Below are positions 1-8,230 of a stretch of DNA of 64,000 nucleotides, in pieces; positions within the stretch are counted from its first letter, which is position 1; every line of letters begins with the position of its first letter. The stretch spans positions 268,481 through 332,480 of the forward strand of contig VGMF01000001.1 in the NCBI GenBank assembly GCA_016866475.1, given 5' to 3'. The translations under genes and the position numbers were made by a program. This DNA is from Chlamydiota bacterium. GTDB lineage: Bacteria > Chlamydiota > Chlamydiia > Chlamydiales > RGXB01. The notes beneath the pieces were generated by a model. That model did no database searches. It was not told the DNA's origin and worked only from the letters and a program-made list of their open reading frames with translations.

Positions 1-1
1 G

Positions 2-1498
2 CGCCCGGTGTTCGATTTCGTCCTCCCCAAATCGGTAGAGGTAGGCGAAAAACTCATGATAGTTCTCGGGTCCCAGATAGCCGAAAAGGCGAAAGAATTT
101 GGTACTAGAGCCCCCCTTAAAGCTCAAAGAAAACGACCCATCCACCTTTTTATCGACCCTAAAGGAAAGGGGGATTTTGGCGATCCGTATGTGTTTAATC
201 TTGATATAAAAGGGGCCGAGCTTAAAAACATCCGTATTCTTGCCCCCTCATTGGTATCCAGAAACCAGCGGTTTGATATCGTCGTCCGTTTTGAAGATAA
301 ATATTCAAATTTGACTTCAAACGCACCCGAAAACACCCTAATTGAATTTTCCCATGACAGACTTCGAGACAATCTCAGAATGCGCCTTTTTGTCTCGGAA
401 TCGGGCGTTACCTGCCTCCCCAACCTCTACTTCAATGAGCCGGGAGTCTACCGTCTGAGCTTTAAAAACACCCTTACCGGAGAAGTGACACAGTCCCATC
501 CAATTTTTTGCCAGGCGGAGGAGGGGGATCAAGCGTTTTACGGTGTTTTTCAAGGGATGCGCTCTATTGAGAGCCTTGATCAGGTAGAGTCTATACTTCG
601 AGAGGCTCGCGACACCGAGCACTTGCAATTTTTTTCTCTATCTCCTCAGGATGCAGAATCGGAGACTAGCAACGAGTTGTGGAAAGAGATCCAAACGTAT
701 ACCACCGAATTCAATGAGGAGGATCGCTTCGTCGCCTTCTTAGGTTTTACTTACAATACCCAGGATCCCGCTGAAGGGACTAAAATCATCCTTTATTCAA
801 AAGATCAAAAACCGATCTACAGAAAGAAAGATACTAAAACATCCTCTTTATCGAAAATTTTAAAGGTGCATGTTCCAAAAGATCTTTTAGTAATCAGTCT
901 TGATCCATCGGCCAAGTTTGCGGAGGAGTTTGAAAAGGGGATTGTTTACCATCCGAATAAACACAATGAAATCTTCAAACTCTACGACGAAGGGAAAAAA
1001 TTCGCCCTCATCGGCGAGGATTTGACCTGTATTTTAGCAAACCAACTGAATCGCGATACCCTTATAAGCGCCATCGAAAACCGAAAGACATTTGCCTCGG
1101 CGAAAGGGAGAATGCTAGCCCAGTTTTCGATTGCAACGCAACCAATAGGGTCGGTTTTAACAACGAAGACACGTCCCGGTCTTATGTACGTCCGCCATTT
1201 AAAAGGCTTCATAGCAGGCAACCGCCCCTTTAAAGAGTTGACCATTTACCGGAATGACTCGCCGGTCGTAACACTTAAAAACCTCGATTCTTTTGTCGAC
1301 TTTGAAGAGTATGATGAATCCCCTTTGAGTAAATCTCTGATTCACGAATCCCATGGGGTTAAGTTTTGCTATTACTATCTAAAAGCCGTTCAAGACGATG
1401 GGGCGTACCTGATCACCTCCCCTATCTTTATTGAGAACAACGAGCACCAGGATACCGACGAAACGCTTAACAAGAAGAAAGCGACAGTCAAAAAGTAA
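2..1498 (+). CDS. DUF3604-like protein (5' partial)
   Basis: The frame is open to the left edge. The first possible start (GTG at 8) has no ribosome site, so the gene almost certainly begins upstream and about 497 C-terminal residues are visible. The last third resembles DUF3604 proteins: a segment with AIENRKTFASAKGRMLAQF, then a glycine-containing strand, and near the end a FCYYYLKAVQDDGAYLITSP stretch ending in SPIFIE. No catalytic residues can be assigned with confidence and the function is unknown. A strong hairpin terminator follows nine bases after the stop. The family call is from pattern memory and is moderate. Confidence 0.6.
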   Translation, partial: RPVFDFVLPKSVEVGEKLMIVLGSQIAEKAKEFGTRAPLKAQRKRPIHLFIDPKGKGDFGDPYVFNLDIKGAELKNIRILAPSLVSRNQRFDIVVRFEDKYSNLTSNAPENTLIEFSHDRLRDNLRMRLFVSESGVTCLPNLYFNEPGVYRLSFKNTLTGEVTQSHPIFCQAEEGDQAFYGVFQGMRSIESLDQVESILREARDTEHLQFFSLSPQDAESETSNELWKEIQTYTTEFNEEDRFVAFLGFTYNTQDPAEGTKIILYSKDQKPIYRKKDTKTSSLSKILKVHVPKDLLVISLDPSAKFAEEFEKGIVYHPNKHNEIFKLYDEGKKFALIGEDLTCILANQLNRDTLISAIENRKTFASAKGRMLAQFSIATQPIGSVLTTKTRPGLMYVRHLKGFIAGNRPFKELTIYRNDSPVVTLKNLDSFVDFEEYDESPLSKSLIHESHGVKFCYYYLKAVQDDGAYLITSPIFIENNEHQDTDETLNKKKATVKK

Positions 1499-1506
1499 GG
1501 TCTTAT

Positions 1507-1540
1507 AAAACATCGCCCTTCTAGGGCGATGTTTTATTCT
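1507..1540 (+). terminator. Rho-independent terminator of the DUF3604-like gene
   Basis: A perfect 12-bp stem (AAAACATCGCCC at 1507-1518 with GGGCGATGTTTT at 1524-1535) encloses a 5-base loop. The stem ends in a T-run just after the stop codon at 1498. The A/T ends make it usable in both directions, so it could also stop transcripts of the minus-strand gene at 1653-2048. Confidence 0.85.
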
Positions 1541-1652
1541 AGAACCCCAATTTCTCCTCCCTACCCTTTACAAAGCGGCCCCCTGAAAGATTGACCCAAG
1601 CTTTTCGCAAGACCCTATCGCGAAATACACTAAGATCAGACACCCTATTTTT

Positions 1653-2048
1653 TTAGATGGTGCCTTTCTTTATGAAACAATTTAAAAAAAAACTGCAGCA
1701 GTTTTTTGAACCCTCTTCTTCTTGCTGATGCATTTGAGGAACTGGAGATTTCTCCAAACATTTTGGCTCCGTCAGCATCGTGTTCTTTTTTACAGGCAAC
1801 TCCCTAAATTCAAAGATCGGATCTTTCGACTGAGCCGGACCAAGGTCCACTTGCCCCGCAACCTTTTGTGTTTTTAAAGTTGTCTCCTTGGATGGTTGTT
1901 TGAAAGGTCTCTCCTTAGACTCGGTTATTGAGCCCAAAATGACCGTACCTTCCAATTCTTCATCAGAACTATCATGATTCTCCATATCAATAAAGGTAAA
2001 CTCATCCCCACCTGCCCTCAATTTCTGTCCTGAGTTATCCGGAATCAT
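1653..2048 (-). CDS. Small orphan protein with a C-terminal cysteine cluster
   Basis: 131 residues, not recognised. The ATG at 2048 has an AGAGG ribosome site five bases upstream, supporting a real gene. The protein is polar and acidic for the first ~110 residues (DSSDEELEG, runs of Lys/Glu/Pro/Gln), probably disordered. It ends in a short hydrophobic cysteine-rich tail, KNCCSFFLNCFIKKGTI, with three cysteines within nine residues next to lysines. There is no signal peptide or membrane helix of full length. The tail resembles membrane-anchoring, acylatable tails rather than a folded domain; that reading is inference. It lies alone between convergent and divergent neighbours. Confidence 0.6.
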   Translation of the reverse strand: MIPDNSGQKLRAGGDEFTFIDMENHDSSDEELEGTVILGSITESKERPFKQPSKETTLKTQKVAGQVDLGPAQSKDPIFEFRELPVKKNTMLTEPKCLEKSPVPQMHQQEEEGSKNCCSFFLNCFIKKGTI

Positions 2049-2248
2049 ACTCGCCTCTTTTTTGCTGCTTCAACTATTAAGGATAGTTTCTTATAAAGAT
2101 TAAAATGCTCTAGTTTTTTTACAATTTTCTACATGGCACCCCAATTAGCCTCTCAATCTAAACCTCAAGCTCATATCAAAACTACCCTAGAACTTTAAAG
2201 GATCATTAAGGTTGCAAACCATAGCTTAATTAAATATTTATTGGTAGA

Positions 2249-2863
2249 ATGAAATCTATGCAAAAATCTATCCTTCTTGCGTCTAACTCAAAGAGACGTC
2301 ACCAGATTTTAAGTAAAGTTCACGTAAGACACACGATCAAGCCCTCCTATTTTGACGAAGACCTAGTCCCATTAAGTCTGAGTGTAGAAGAGTATTCCCT
2401 TCAGGTTGCCCTTAGAAAAGGGGAATCTGTAGCCAAAACCTTCCCAGATGCTTGGGTTTTATCTGCTGATACGTCGGTCCATTTTGAAAATTGCCACCTC
2501 AATAAACCTAAGTCGATCGCGGAGGCGCACGAGATGCTATTTAAGCTGCAAGGCAAAGAGCATATTGTCAGCTCAGCTATGGCACTTTACCATAAAAATG
2601 AGGTGTTTTCAATTGCACACTTCAACAAAGTTTTGTTTAAATCTTTAAATTCAGACTGGATTCGATATTACCATAGTACTATAGATGTATTAGATGCGGC
2701 CGGAAGCTATATGATTGACGGGTTGAGTTCTTTATTTATCGAAAAGATAGAGGGAACTTTAGAATCTGTTATGGGACTTCCTGTGCACTTATTAGAAAAT
2801 CTTATAGAACAACATGGAGGCAACTTGTGCGATTTTACCGAATTTTCCCTCTCATTTCCCTGA
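2249..2863 (+). CDS. maf: Maf family nucleotide pyrophosphatase
   Basis: Maf proteins hydrolyse non-canonical or modified nucleoside triphosphates to monophosphates in the cytoplasm. At 204 residues this is normal family length. The N-terminal LLASNSKRRHQIL matches the Maf LASxSPRRxxIL motif, with Pro replaced by Lys. ADTSV, NKPKS, AAGSYMIDG and a late GTLESVMGLPV correspond to the other conserved Maf blocks. ATG codons at 2249 and 2258 are both possible starts; neither has a clear ribosome site. The 3' end overlaps the next gene by 37 bases, suggesting co-transcription with the HEAT protein and the LptD-like gene. Which Maf substrate subgroup it belongs to cannot be told here. Confidence 0.85.
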   Translation: MKSMQKSILLASNSKRRHQILSKVHVRHTIKPSYFDEDLVPLSLSVEEYSLQVALRKGESVAKTFPDAWVLSADTSVHFENCHLNKPKSIAEAHEMLFKLQGKEHIVSSAMALYHKNEVFSIAHFNKVLFKSLNSDWIRYYHSTIDVLDAAGSYMIDGLSSLFIEKIEGTLESVMGLPVHLLENLIEQHGGNLCDFTEFSLSFP

Positions 2864-4506
2864 TTGTATTTTCTCCCATCCACCCAATTTCAGAATCTGC
2901 TCAAAAACAAATCCTCCATCTAGCGGCAATCGGAGAGGTAGACGAGGCTATAAAAAGTTATCTTTTGCATTCTAAAGCCACGAATGAACACTCGATTGAT
3001 ATTTTAGAACAAATTGGGACAAGAATTATCCAGTGTGGATTTAAAACACAAGATCCCGACACCTGCCTTTTATCCCTTTTCGGCGCAAACATAGCCCGAC
3101 TTCCCGTTGACCGTAAATTTTTGACCCGCTCTTTTAGAAGCTCCAACCCCCTGCTCCAAAGCGCCGCTTTGCAAACACTTTCCATGGAGGAGATGGACGA
3201 TACCGAATCGATCCTGAAAGAGGGGGTGAAATCGGACTTTTTAATGATCAGGCTAGAGACTCTCTTTCAGCTAGTTCACCGCCACTCCAGACACGCGATG
3301 GGTCTTGTCGAGTCGTTAAAAAATATCCTTCATCCTCAATTGCACTTTGTTTTTCCGGAGTTTTATGCTTTGGATGGCACAGACGAATCGATCAACATTT
3401 TGAAACAAATGACACATGATCCCAACATTCACGTGAGGGTGAGCGCTATTTTATCGGCGGTCAAATACGACAGAGATGCCCTTTTACCGGTTATACGAGC
3501 TGTTGTTACCCATCCCCACCCTATTGAGCAGGAGGCAGCCGCTTTAGCTCTTGGATTTTTCAAAGATATTGATGCGAAACCGAAACTCGAGAGACTCTTA
3601 AAATCTACTAGTCCCGATGTGAGGCTAGCCGCCTCCCTTTCCCTCTTAAAGCTCGGTTTTTTCGAACATAAAGACGAAATTATAAAACTTGCAAAAGGGG
3701 GGCATCCCTTTGCAATCTCAACTTTGGGCGAGGTGGGGGGTGGCGTACCTGAATTGCTCGAACATTTAAAAAATCCGCATCATATTACCCGCTATAGAGC
3801 GGCTTACGCCCTCTTGAAACAAAGGGATCCGCGATGCCTATCGACGATCACAGAAATTCTGATTACCCCGTCGCATGACCTCAATCTTGTCCCTTTTTTC
3901 AGCCCTGCAAGAAGCCTCTCTAGCTTTGAATCCTACTTTGGACCTATCAAAGAGGTGGAATTAAAAAACTCGATAGCCGCCTATACTAACCACATCAAGC
4001 AATCGATGCTTATAGATGCTCTTGATCTGGGAGAGCCCTATTTCCTAAATATTGCAAATACCCTCGTCTCTTTAAAAAAATCGGAAATGATCCCAATCCT
4101 TGTCCGCCTTCTGGAAAATTTACAATCAAAAGAGGCCGTGGAGCTATTGAAAAAATCGACACAAATGCCCGGAGCCCCCTTTATACGTTCCTATGCAAAC
4201 CTGGCTATGTATAGGTTAGGTAATTACAAAGAATTCGATAAATCAACCATGGACTTTGTTCGCGACTCTGTATCAAATGAGATGATCTCCTTCCAACCTG
4301 TCGACCTCGACCCTAGAAATAGAAACAAGGCCAATCCATTTCAACTAACCCCTTCCGAAAGATCGCAGCTTCTATTGGAGACATTTGAAGCTCTTTTGAT
4401 CCGGCACGAAACTGATGGAATTGATCTTATCTTAGAATGTATCTTGAAAGGTCATCCCAATAACCGTTATGCTTTAGCCGGATTGTTACTTAAGATGGTG
4501 CAGTGA
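2827..4506 (+). CDS. Exported HEAT-repeat protein
   Basis: 559 residues. The GTG at 2827 is chosen because GGAGG sits six bases upstream, inside the end of maf. The first ~22 residues (basic start, then hydrophobic FPLISLIVF and a small-residue site) look like a Sec signal peptide, so the product is probably periplasmic or envelope-attached. The body is alpha-helical with repeated helix pairs such as HVRVSAILSAVKYD, EQEAAALALGFFKD and DVRLAASLSLLKLG, typical of HEAT repeats between about residues 90 and 340. It ends in a 4-base overlap with the LptD-like gene. HEAT proteins are binding scaffolds; a role alongside outer-membrane assembly is inferred from the neighbour only. Confidence 0.75.
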   Translation: MRFYRIFPLISLIVFSPIHPISESAQKQILHLAAIGEVDEAIKSYLLHSKATNEHSIDILEQIGTRIIQCGFKTQDPDTCLLSLFGANIARLPVDRKFLTRSFRSSNPLLQSAALQTLSMEEMDDTESILKEGVKSDFLMIRLETLFQLVHRHSRHAMGLVESLKNILHPQLHFVFPEFYALDGTDESINILKQMTHDPNIHVRVSAILSAVKYDRDALLPVIRAVVTHPHPIEQEAAALALGFFKDIDAKPKLERLLKSTSPDVRLAASLSLLKLGFFEHKDEIIKLAKGGHPFAISTLGEVGGGVPELLEHLKNPHHITRYRAAYALLKQRDPRCLSTITEILITPSHDLNLVPFFSPARSLSSFESYFGPIKEVELKNSIAAYTNHIKQSMLIDALDLGEPYFLNIANTLVSLKKSEMIPILVRLLENLQSKEAVELLKKSTQMPGAPFIRSYANLAMYRLGNYKEFDKSTMDFVRDSVSNEMISFQPVDLDPRNRNKANPFQLTPSERSQLLLETFEALLIRHETDGIDLILECILKGHPNNRYALAGLLLKMVQ

Positions 4507-6530
4507 AGTTTCTCTTTTGGTTGTTAGCTTTCTTACCGCTGTTGGGTGAAGTCAAAATTTACCTGAACGATTTGCATATCAAAGGGGAGCGCTACGAAAC
4601 GTCGAGTGGCGGACTTGTTTTCACAAATACCCTTGATCTGCAAGCCAAAAATATCACCTACGATAGAAATCAAGGGGTTCTAGAGGCGAGTGAGAACCTC
4701 CTTTTTATCCTTAACGGGGAGATTTTTGTCGCAAAAACCCTCTTTATTGATCTTAAGGCAGAGACGGGCTGGTTTGAAGACCTCACTTATAAAATCCACT
4801 CGCTCTATATAAGCTCAAAAAAAACCGGCTTAGACGCAAATAAAAAAATCTCATTTGAAAACGTAGAGATCACACCCTTCGATCAACCACCCCTTTTTTT
4901 CTCGTTTAGAGTCTCGGATGGATCGATTGATAAAGATAAAAATCTTGAAGCAAAATCGATTTCTGCCCAGTTTATTGGCACGCCGGTTTTCTATTTACCA
5001 AAAATTAAATGGAACCTTGAAGCACTCCCAAGTTCCGGAGTCCGCTACTTCGTCATGTACAACACAGGGCAAAATCCCCTCGTCTCTTTCAGATATCCAA
5101 TCCTTTCAGAAGAAAAATATAAAGCGCTTTTTAGATTTGACTACAGAGTTGGTAAAGGGTACGGATCCGCGCTTGAAACTGACCTTAAAGCAAACAAGGA
5201 TCGTTTGCATTATTGGACACAAAACTTTGTAAACTACGACACCTTCTTTAATGACAACAATGATAAGGAAGAGCTGTTGCGATACCGTTTCAAAGGTATG
5301 TTGCAAGCTTTTCCTAAAGAGGAAGAGCTTACCCTCAACTTCCAATACGATATCCAGTCCGACCGCGATTTAAGATTGAATTTCTATGCCGCTCAATTCG
5401 AAGCCCGAGATGTGATGCGCACTGAGGGAATTTTTGGATTCAATGGCCCTTTTATTCAAAATTTTCTTAGTTTTCGCCCTAGGGCAAACACGTATGAAAG
5501 CTTGAATCAGCAGCTCCCCGCTCTAAAAATTCGCCTAGACCCTTTTGTTCTTAAGCCGCTAGGTCTTCAATTCAAAAACCGGTTCGATTTGAGCTATCAA
5601 GATTACGTCTACTCAAACAATCTTTTTAATACGGTGCAACCCTTTCACGCAGGACGTTTGCAGACGATACAAGAACTCGATTGGCCCATCGATTTTGGGG
5701 TAGTAAAAATTGAGCCTGAAGGGTTATTTAGTGCCATCTACTACAACAACACCCCCCAAAATATTGGAAAAGCCCTGGTCTATTTCAATTACGGAGTCAA
5801 ATCCTCCACACTTCTAGAAACCTCTTCAGAAAAACTACGCCATGTCGTGCAGCCTTACCTTGATTACCATGCCTTTTCAACCCCTACCGTCTCCCCCAAC
5901 GACCGTTACATATTTTCCCTCTATGATGGAATTTACCAAATTCAAGAGCTTAAGACAGGGATCTTGCAAACCCTTTACCTAAATGATCTTGAGTCAACTT
6001 GTACCTGGGACATTTACGGACTGAATTTTTTTGGACAATCCTCGTTCAATGTCTTGTTCCCAAAACTCAGAAGTTTTCTACATGTAGATACCCCTTGGTG
6101 CACCTTTAGAAATAGTTTTGGTTACAACTTTCAAAAAAACTCGGTAGACATGTTCAATATAGAGTGGGGCTGGACCTTCAAAAAAGAATTTTCCTTCCAC
6201 CTTGATTGGCTCTATAGAGGACCGTATGAATGGAAAAAAGATGCCAAAGAAAACTATCAACTAGATGTTGCCTACCCGATTGACGTTTTAGCCGAGACCC
6301 CCCTGTCGGACAAAAGAAATACCTTTATCAGTAGGGTAGAATGGCATTTTTTACCCAATTGGACAGTAAGATTCGAGCACCACAACTGTTTTTGGCGCAC
6401 AGTTGAGCCCCCCTATTTGGAGTTTCGTGCTAGCATATCTACGATTTTCCGCTCAGCTCTCGAGGTGAATTTATCGGTGATCAAATCGGTCAATGACACT
6501 CAGGTGCTTTGCAGTATGAACCTTGTGTAG
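4503..6530 (+). CDS. LptD/OstA-like outer-membrane LPS assembly protein
   Basis: 675 residues, starting at a GTG that overlaps the previous stop (GTGA). A hydrophobic signal peptide covers about residues 1-16. Residues ~35-110 resemble the OstA/LptA-type beta fold (DLQAKNITYDRNQGVLEASE and following strands). The remainder is alternating aromatic/polar strands with a GTPVFYLPKIKW block close to the conserved LptD 'P-hfYLP' stretch, consistent with a beta-barrel. LptD places LPS in the outer leaflet. It is somewhat shorter than proteobacterial LptD (~780) and lacks a terminal aromatic residue. Family assignment is moderately secure; the symbol is withheld because of divergence. Confidence 0.7.
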   Translation: MKFLFWLLAFLPLLGEVKIYLNDLHIKGERYETSSGGLVFTNTLDLQAKNITYDRNQGVLEASENLLFILNGEIFVAKTLFIDLKAETGWFEDLTYKIHSLYISSKKTGLDANKKISFENVEITPFDQPPLFFSFRVSDGSIDKDKNLEAKSISAQFIGTPVFYLPKIKWNLEALPSSGVRYFVMYNTGQNPLVSFRYPILSEEKYKALFRFDYRVGKGYGSALETDLKANKDRLHYWTQNFVNYDTFFNDNNDKEELLRYRFKGMLQAFPKEEELTLNFQYDIQSDRDLRLNFYAAQFEARDVMRTEGIFGFNGPFIQNFLSFRPRANTYESLNQQLPALKIRLDPFVLKPLGLQFKNRFDLSYQDYVYSNNLFNTVQPFHAGRLQTIQELDWPIDFGVVKIEPEGLFSAIYYNNTPQNIGKALVYFNYGVKSSTLLETSSEKLRHVVQPYLDYHAFSTPTVSPNDRYIFSLYDGIYQIQELKTGILQTLYLNDLESTCTWDIYGLNFFGQSSFNVLFPKLRSFLHVDTPWCTFRNSFGYNFQKNSVDMFNIEWGWTFKKEFSFHLDWLYRGPYEWKKDAKENYQLDVAYPIDVLAETPLSDKRNTFISRVEWHFLPNWTVRFEHHNCFWRTVEPPYLEFRASISTIFRSALEVNLSVIKSVNDTQVLCSMNLV

Positions 6531-6572
6531 AATACGTTTAAAAAATTTTAAATTGGCTTTTATACTTTTTTT

Positions 6573-6596
6573 AACGGGAGAAAAATCCCGTTTTTT
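6573..6596 (+). terminator. Terminator after the LptD-like gene
   Basis: AACGGGA (6573-6579) pairs with TCCCGTT (6586-6592) around a GAAAAA loop and runs into six T residues (6591-6596). It closes the maf/HEAT/LptD-like unit. Confidence 0.85.
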
Positions 6597-6625
6597 CTAA
6601 GAAAGCCGAATTCTTAAGAAGTCTA

Positions 6626-6654
6626 TTGCAAAGGTACAAAAAAAGGGTTAAAAT
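6626..6654 (+). promoter_or_regulatory. Predicted sigma66/sigma70-type promoter of tpiA operon
   Basis: TTGCAA (6626-6631), a 17-base spacer, then TAAAAT (6649-6654). Start of transcription would fall near 6660-6662, only a few bases before the tpiA ATG at 6665, so the message may be leaderless or nearly so. No Shine-Dalgarno sequence precedes the ATG. Confidence 0.6.
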
Positions 6655-6664
6655 CGGTTGAAAC

Positions 6665-7348
6665 ATGTATCTTATAGCCAATTTAAAAGCACACGCTGTC
6701 GATATAGAGTCTTATGTCCGCAAGCTGGAATCTTTAAAGAGATGTAAAGTAAAAATTATACTTGCACCTCCTTACCCCTACCTCAATGAGGTTTGTCGGT
6801 CAGGATTTCTCACGTCATCTCAAGATGTAAGCTTTTGTGCTGAGGGGGCTTTTACCGGAGAAATCCCTGCGTCTCTTTTAAAATCCTTAGGGGTCCGCTA
6901 CTGCCTTTTAGGGCACTCCGAACGGCGCACCCTTTTTCATGAAGACACCAAAATTTTAAAAAATAAATACGATAAATGCGTTCAGTACGGCCTTCAACCG
7001 ATCCTTTGCGTCGGAGAAACAAAAGAGGAGCATAACAGCGACCATTATCTCGAAAAAATACGTACCCAAGTCCTTGAAATTTTCCCGTCTTCTACGGTTG
7101 CACCCCTGATCGCTTATGAACCTATCTGGTCTATCGGTAGCGGTCAAATCCCCGAGCCCTCAACGATACGGCAGGTCGTATCTGTAATTAAAGAGGCCCT
7201 CCCGGGCTCTACGGTTCTCTACGGCGGTTCTGTAAATCCTTCGAATGCTGCCGGACTTATGACCCTCTGCGACGGCCTTTTGGTAGGCAGCGCCTCAAAA
7301 GATCCTGAAACATTAACACAAATCATTCAACAACTTGAAAAACTATGA
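6665..7348 (+). CDS. tpiA: Triose-phosphate isomerase (short, divergent)
   Basis: Interconverts dihydroxyacetone phosphate and glyceraldehyde 3-phosphate in glycolysis. 227 residues, shorter than the usual ~250. Catalytic residues are visible: Lys8 in ANLKAH (normally GNWKMN), His84 in LLGHSERR and Glu152 in AYEPIWSIG. The phosphate-binding YGGSVNP and LLVGSAS near the C-terminus are intact. It begins the tpiA-secG-def-xseA-xseB-dxs cluster and overlaps secG by four bases. The changed N-terminal strand and the missing ~20 residues are the only oddities; all three catalytic residues are kept, so it should be active. Confidence 0.93.
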   Translation: MYLIANLKAHAVDIESYVRKLESLKRCKVKIILAPPYPYLNEVCRSGFLTSSQDVSFCAEGAFTGEIPASLLKSLGVRYCLLGHSERRTLFHEDTKILKNKYDKCVQYGLQPILCVGETKEEHNSDHYLEKIRTQVLEIFPSSTVAPLIAYEPIWSIGSGQIPEPSTIRQVVSVIKEALPGSTVLYGGSVNPSNAAGLMTLCDGLLVGSASKDPETLTQIIQQLEKL

Positions 7349-7632
7349 TTTTTTTATATTATTTTTCCTTGATACTATTTGTCCTTTTATGTCTTGTCAC
7401 CTGCTTTTGCGTTTTAATTCAAGAGAGCAAGTCGATGGGTTTGGGAGCAACGTTCGGGGGTGAATCTGCAAACGCACTATTCGGAGCCTCTACTGCAGAC
7501 GTGCTCAAGAAATTTACTGCTGTTATCGGCGGAATTTTTCTAGCAAGCTGCCTGCTTTTGTCTATATGGTCATCTCTAATTCAGCCTACAAAAATGGATC
7601 CCCGTCCGCAGCAGGTCGAGCAAAACGGTTAA
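7345..7632 (+). CDS. secG: Protein translocase subunit SecG
   Basis: 95 residues with two membrane helices (about residues 3-24 and 58-80). Between them is the conserved cytoplasmic loop LIQESKSMGLGATFGGES followed by LFGASTADVLKKFT, the SecG signature. SecG joins SecYE in the inner membrane and helps SecA-driven export. The start ATG overlaps the tpiA stop (ATGA), so translation is probably coupled. The C-terminal tail is short and polar. Confidence 0.92.
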   Translation: MIFLYYFSLILFVLLCLVTCFCVLIQESKSMGLGATFGGESANALFGASTADVLKKFTAVIGGIFLASCLLLSIWSSLIQPTKMDPRPQQVEQNG

Positions 7633-7642
7633 TTTAAATTTG

Positions 7643-8218
7643 ATGCAAGAAAAACACCGGCTTATTTTTTATCCCGACACTATTTTAAGAAAAAAAACGG
7701 AAGATATAACGGATCTAACTCCGTCTATCCTCCGTTTTATCGATAAAATGAAAGAGGTATGCGCCCAAACAAAAGGGCTTGGGATTGCAGCTCCCCAAGT
7801 GAACGAATCTTTAAGTATTTTTGTGACACCTATCACAGGAACAAACATCAAAACTAAAGATCCCATTTACGCGAAAGATTTGAAAGACTGGACAGTCATC
7901 ATCAACCCAAGAATTCTAAGTTTTTCTAAAGAGGCTGTCGGCTACGAGGAGGGGTGCCTCTCCTTGCCAAAACTTTTTTCCACTGTTTTTCGCCCTAAAA
8001 CTATTGAGGTATCCTTTCTGGATTCTCAACTAAAAGTGCACAAAAAAGTCCTTTCCCATTGGTTTGCCCGCCTTTTTTTGCATGAATATGACCATCTCCA
8101 AGGGATACTTTTCACCGACTACCTAATCGGTAAAATATCTAATGGCTTTGAGCAGACGGCTGATTTTGAAGAAAAATTACGCCTTTCTGAGGCCTTACAG
8201 AACTTTGAAGCGCTTTAG
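7643..8218 (+). CDS. def: Peptide deformylase
   Basis: Removes the formyl group from nascent N-terminal methionine. About 191 residues. All three PDF motifs are present: GLGIAAPQV (about residues 46-54), EGCLSLP (~103) with the metal-ligand cysteine, and HEYDHLQG (~147) with the two histidines and catalytic glutamate. ATG 7643 is preferred to the in-frame TTG at 7640 immediately before it. The gene lies ten bases after secG on the same strand. The C-terminus is a polar helix, somewhat longer than the minimal enzyme. Confidence 0.93.
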   Translation: MQEKHRLIFYPDTILRKKTEDITDLTPSILRFIDKMKEVCAQTKGLGIAAPQVNESLSIFVTPITGTNIKTKDPIYAKDLKDWTVIINPRILSFSKEAVGYEEGCLSLPKLFSTVFRPKTIEVSFLDSQLKVHKKVLSHWFARLFLHEYDHLQGILFTDYLIGKISNGFEQTADFEEKLRLSEALQNFEAL

Positions 8219-8230
8219 GGAGACACCGCT

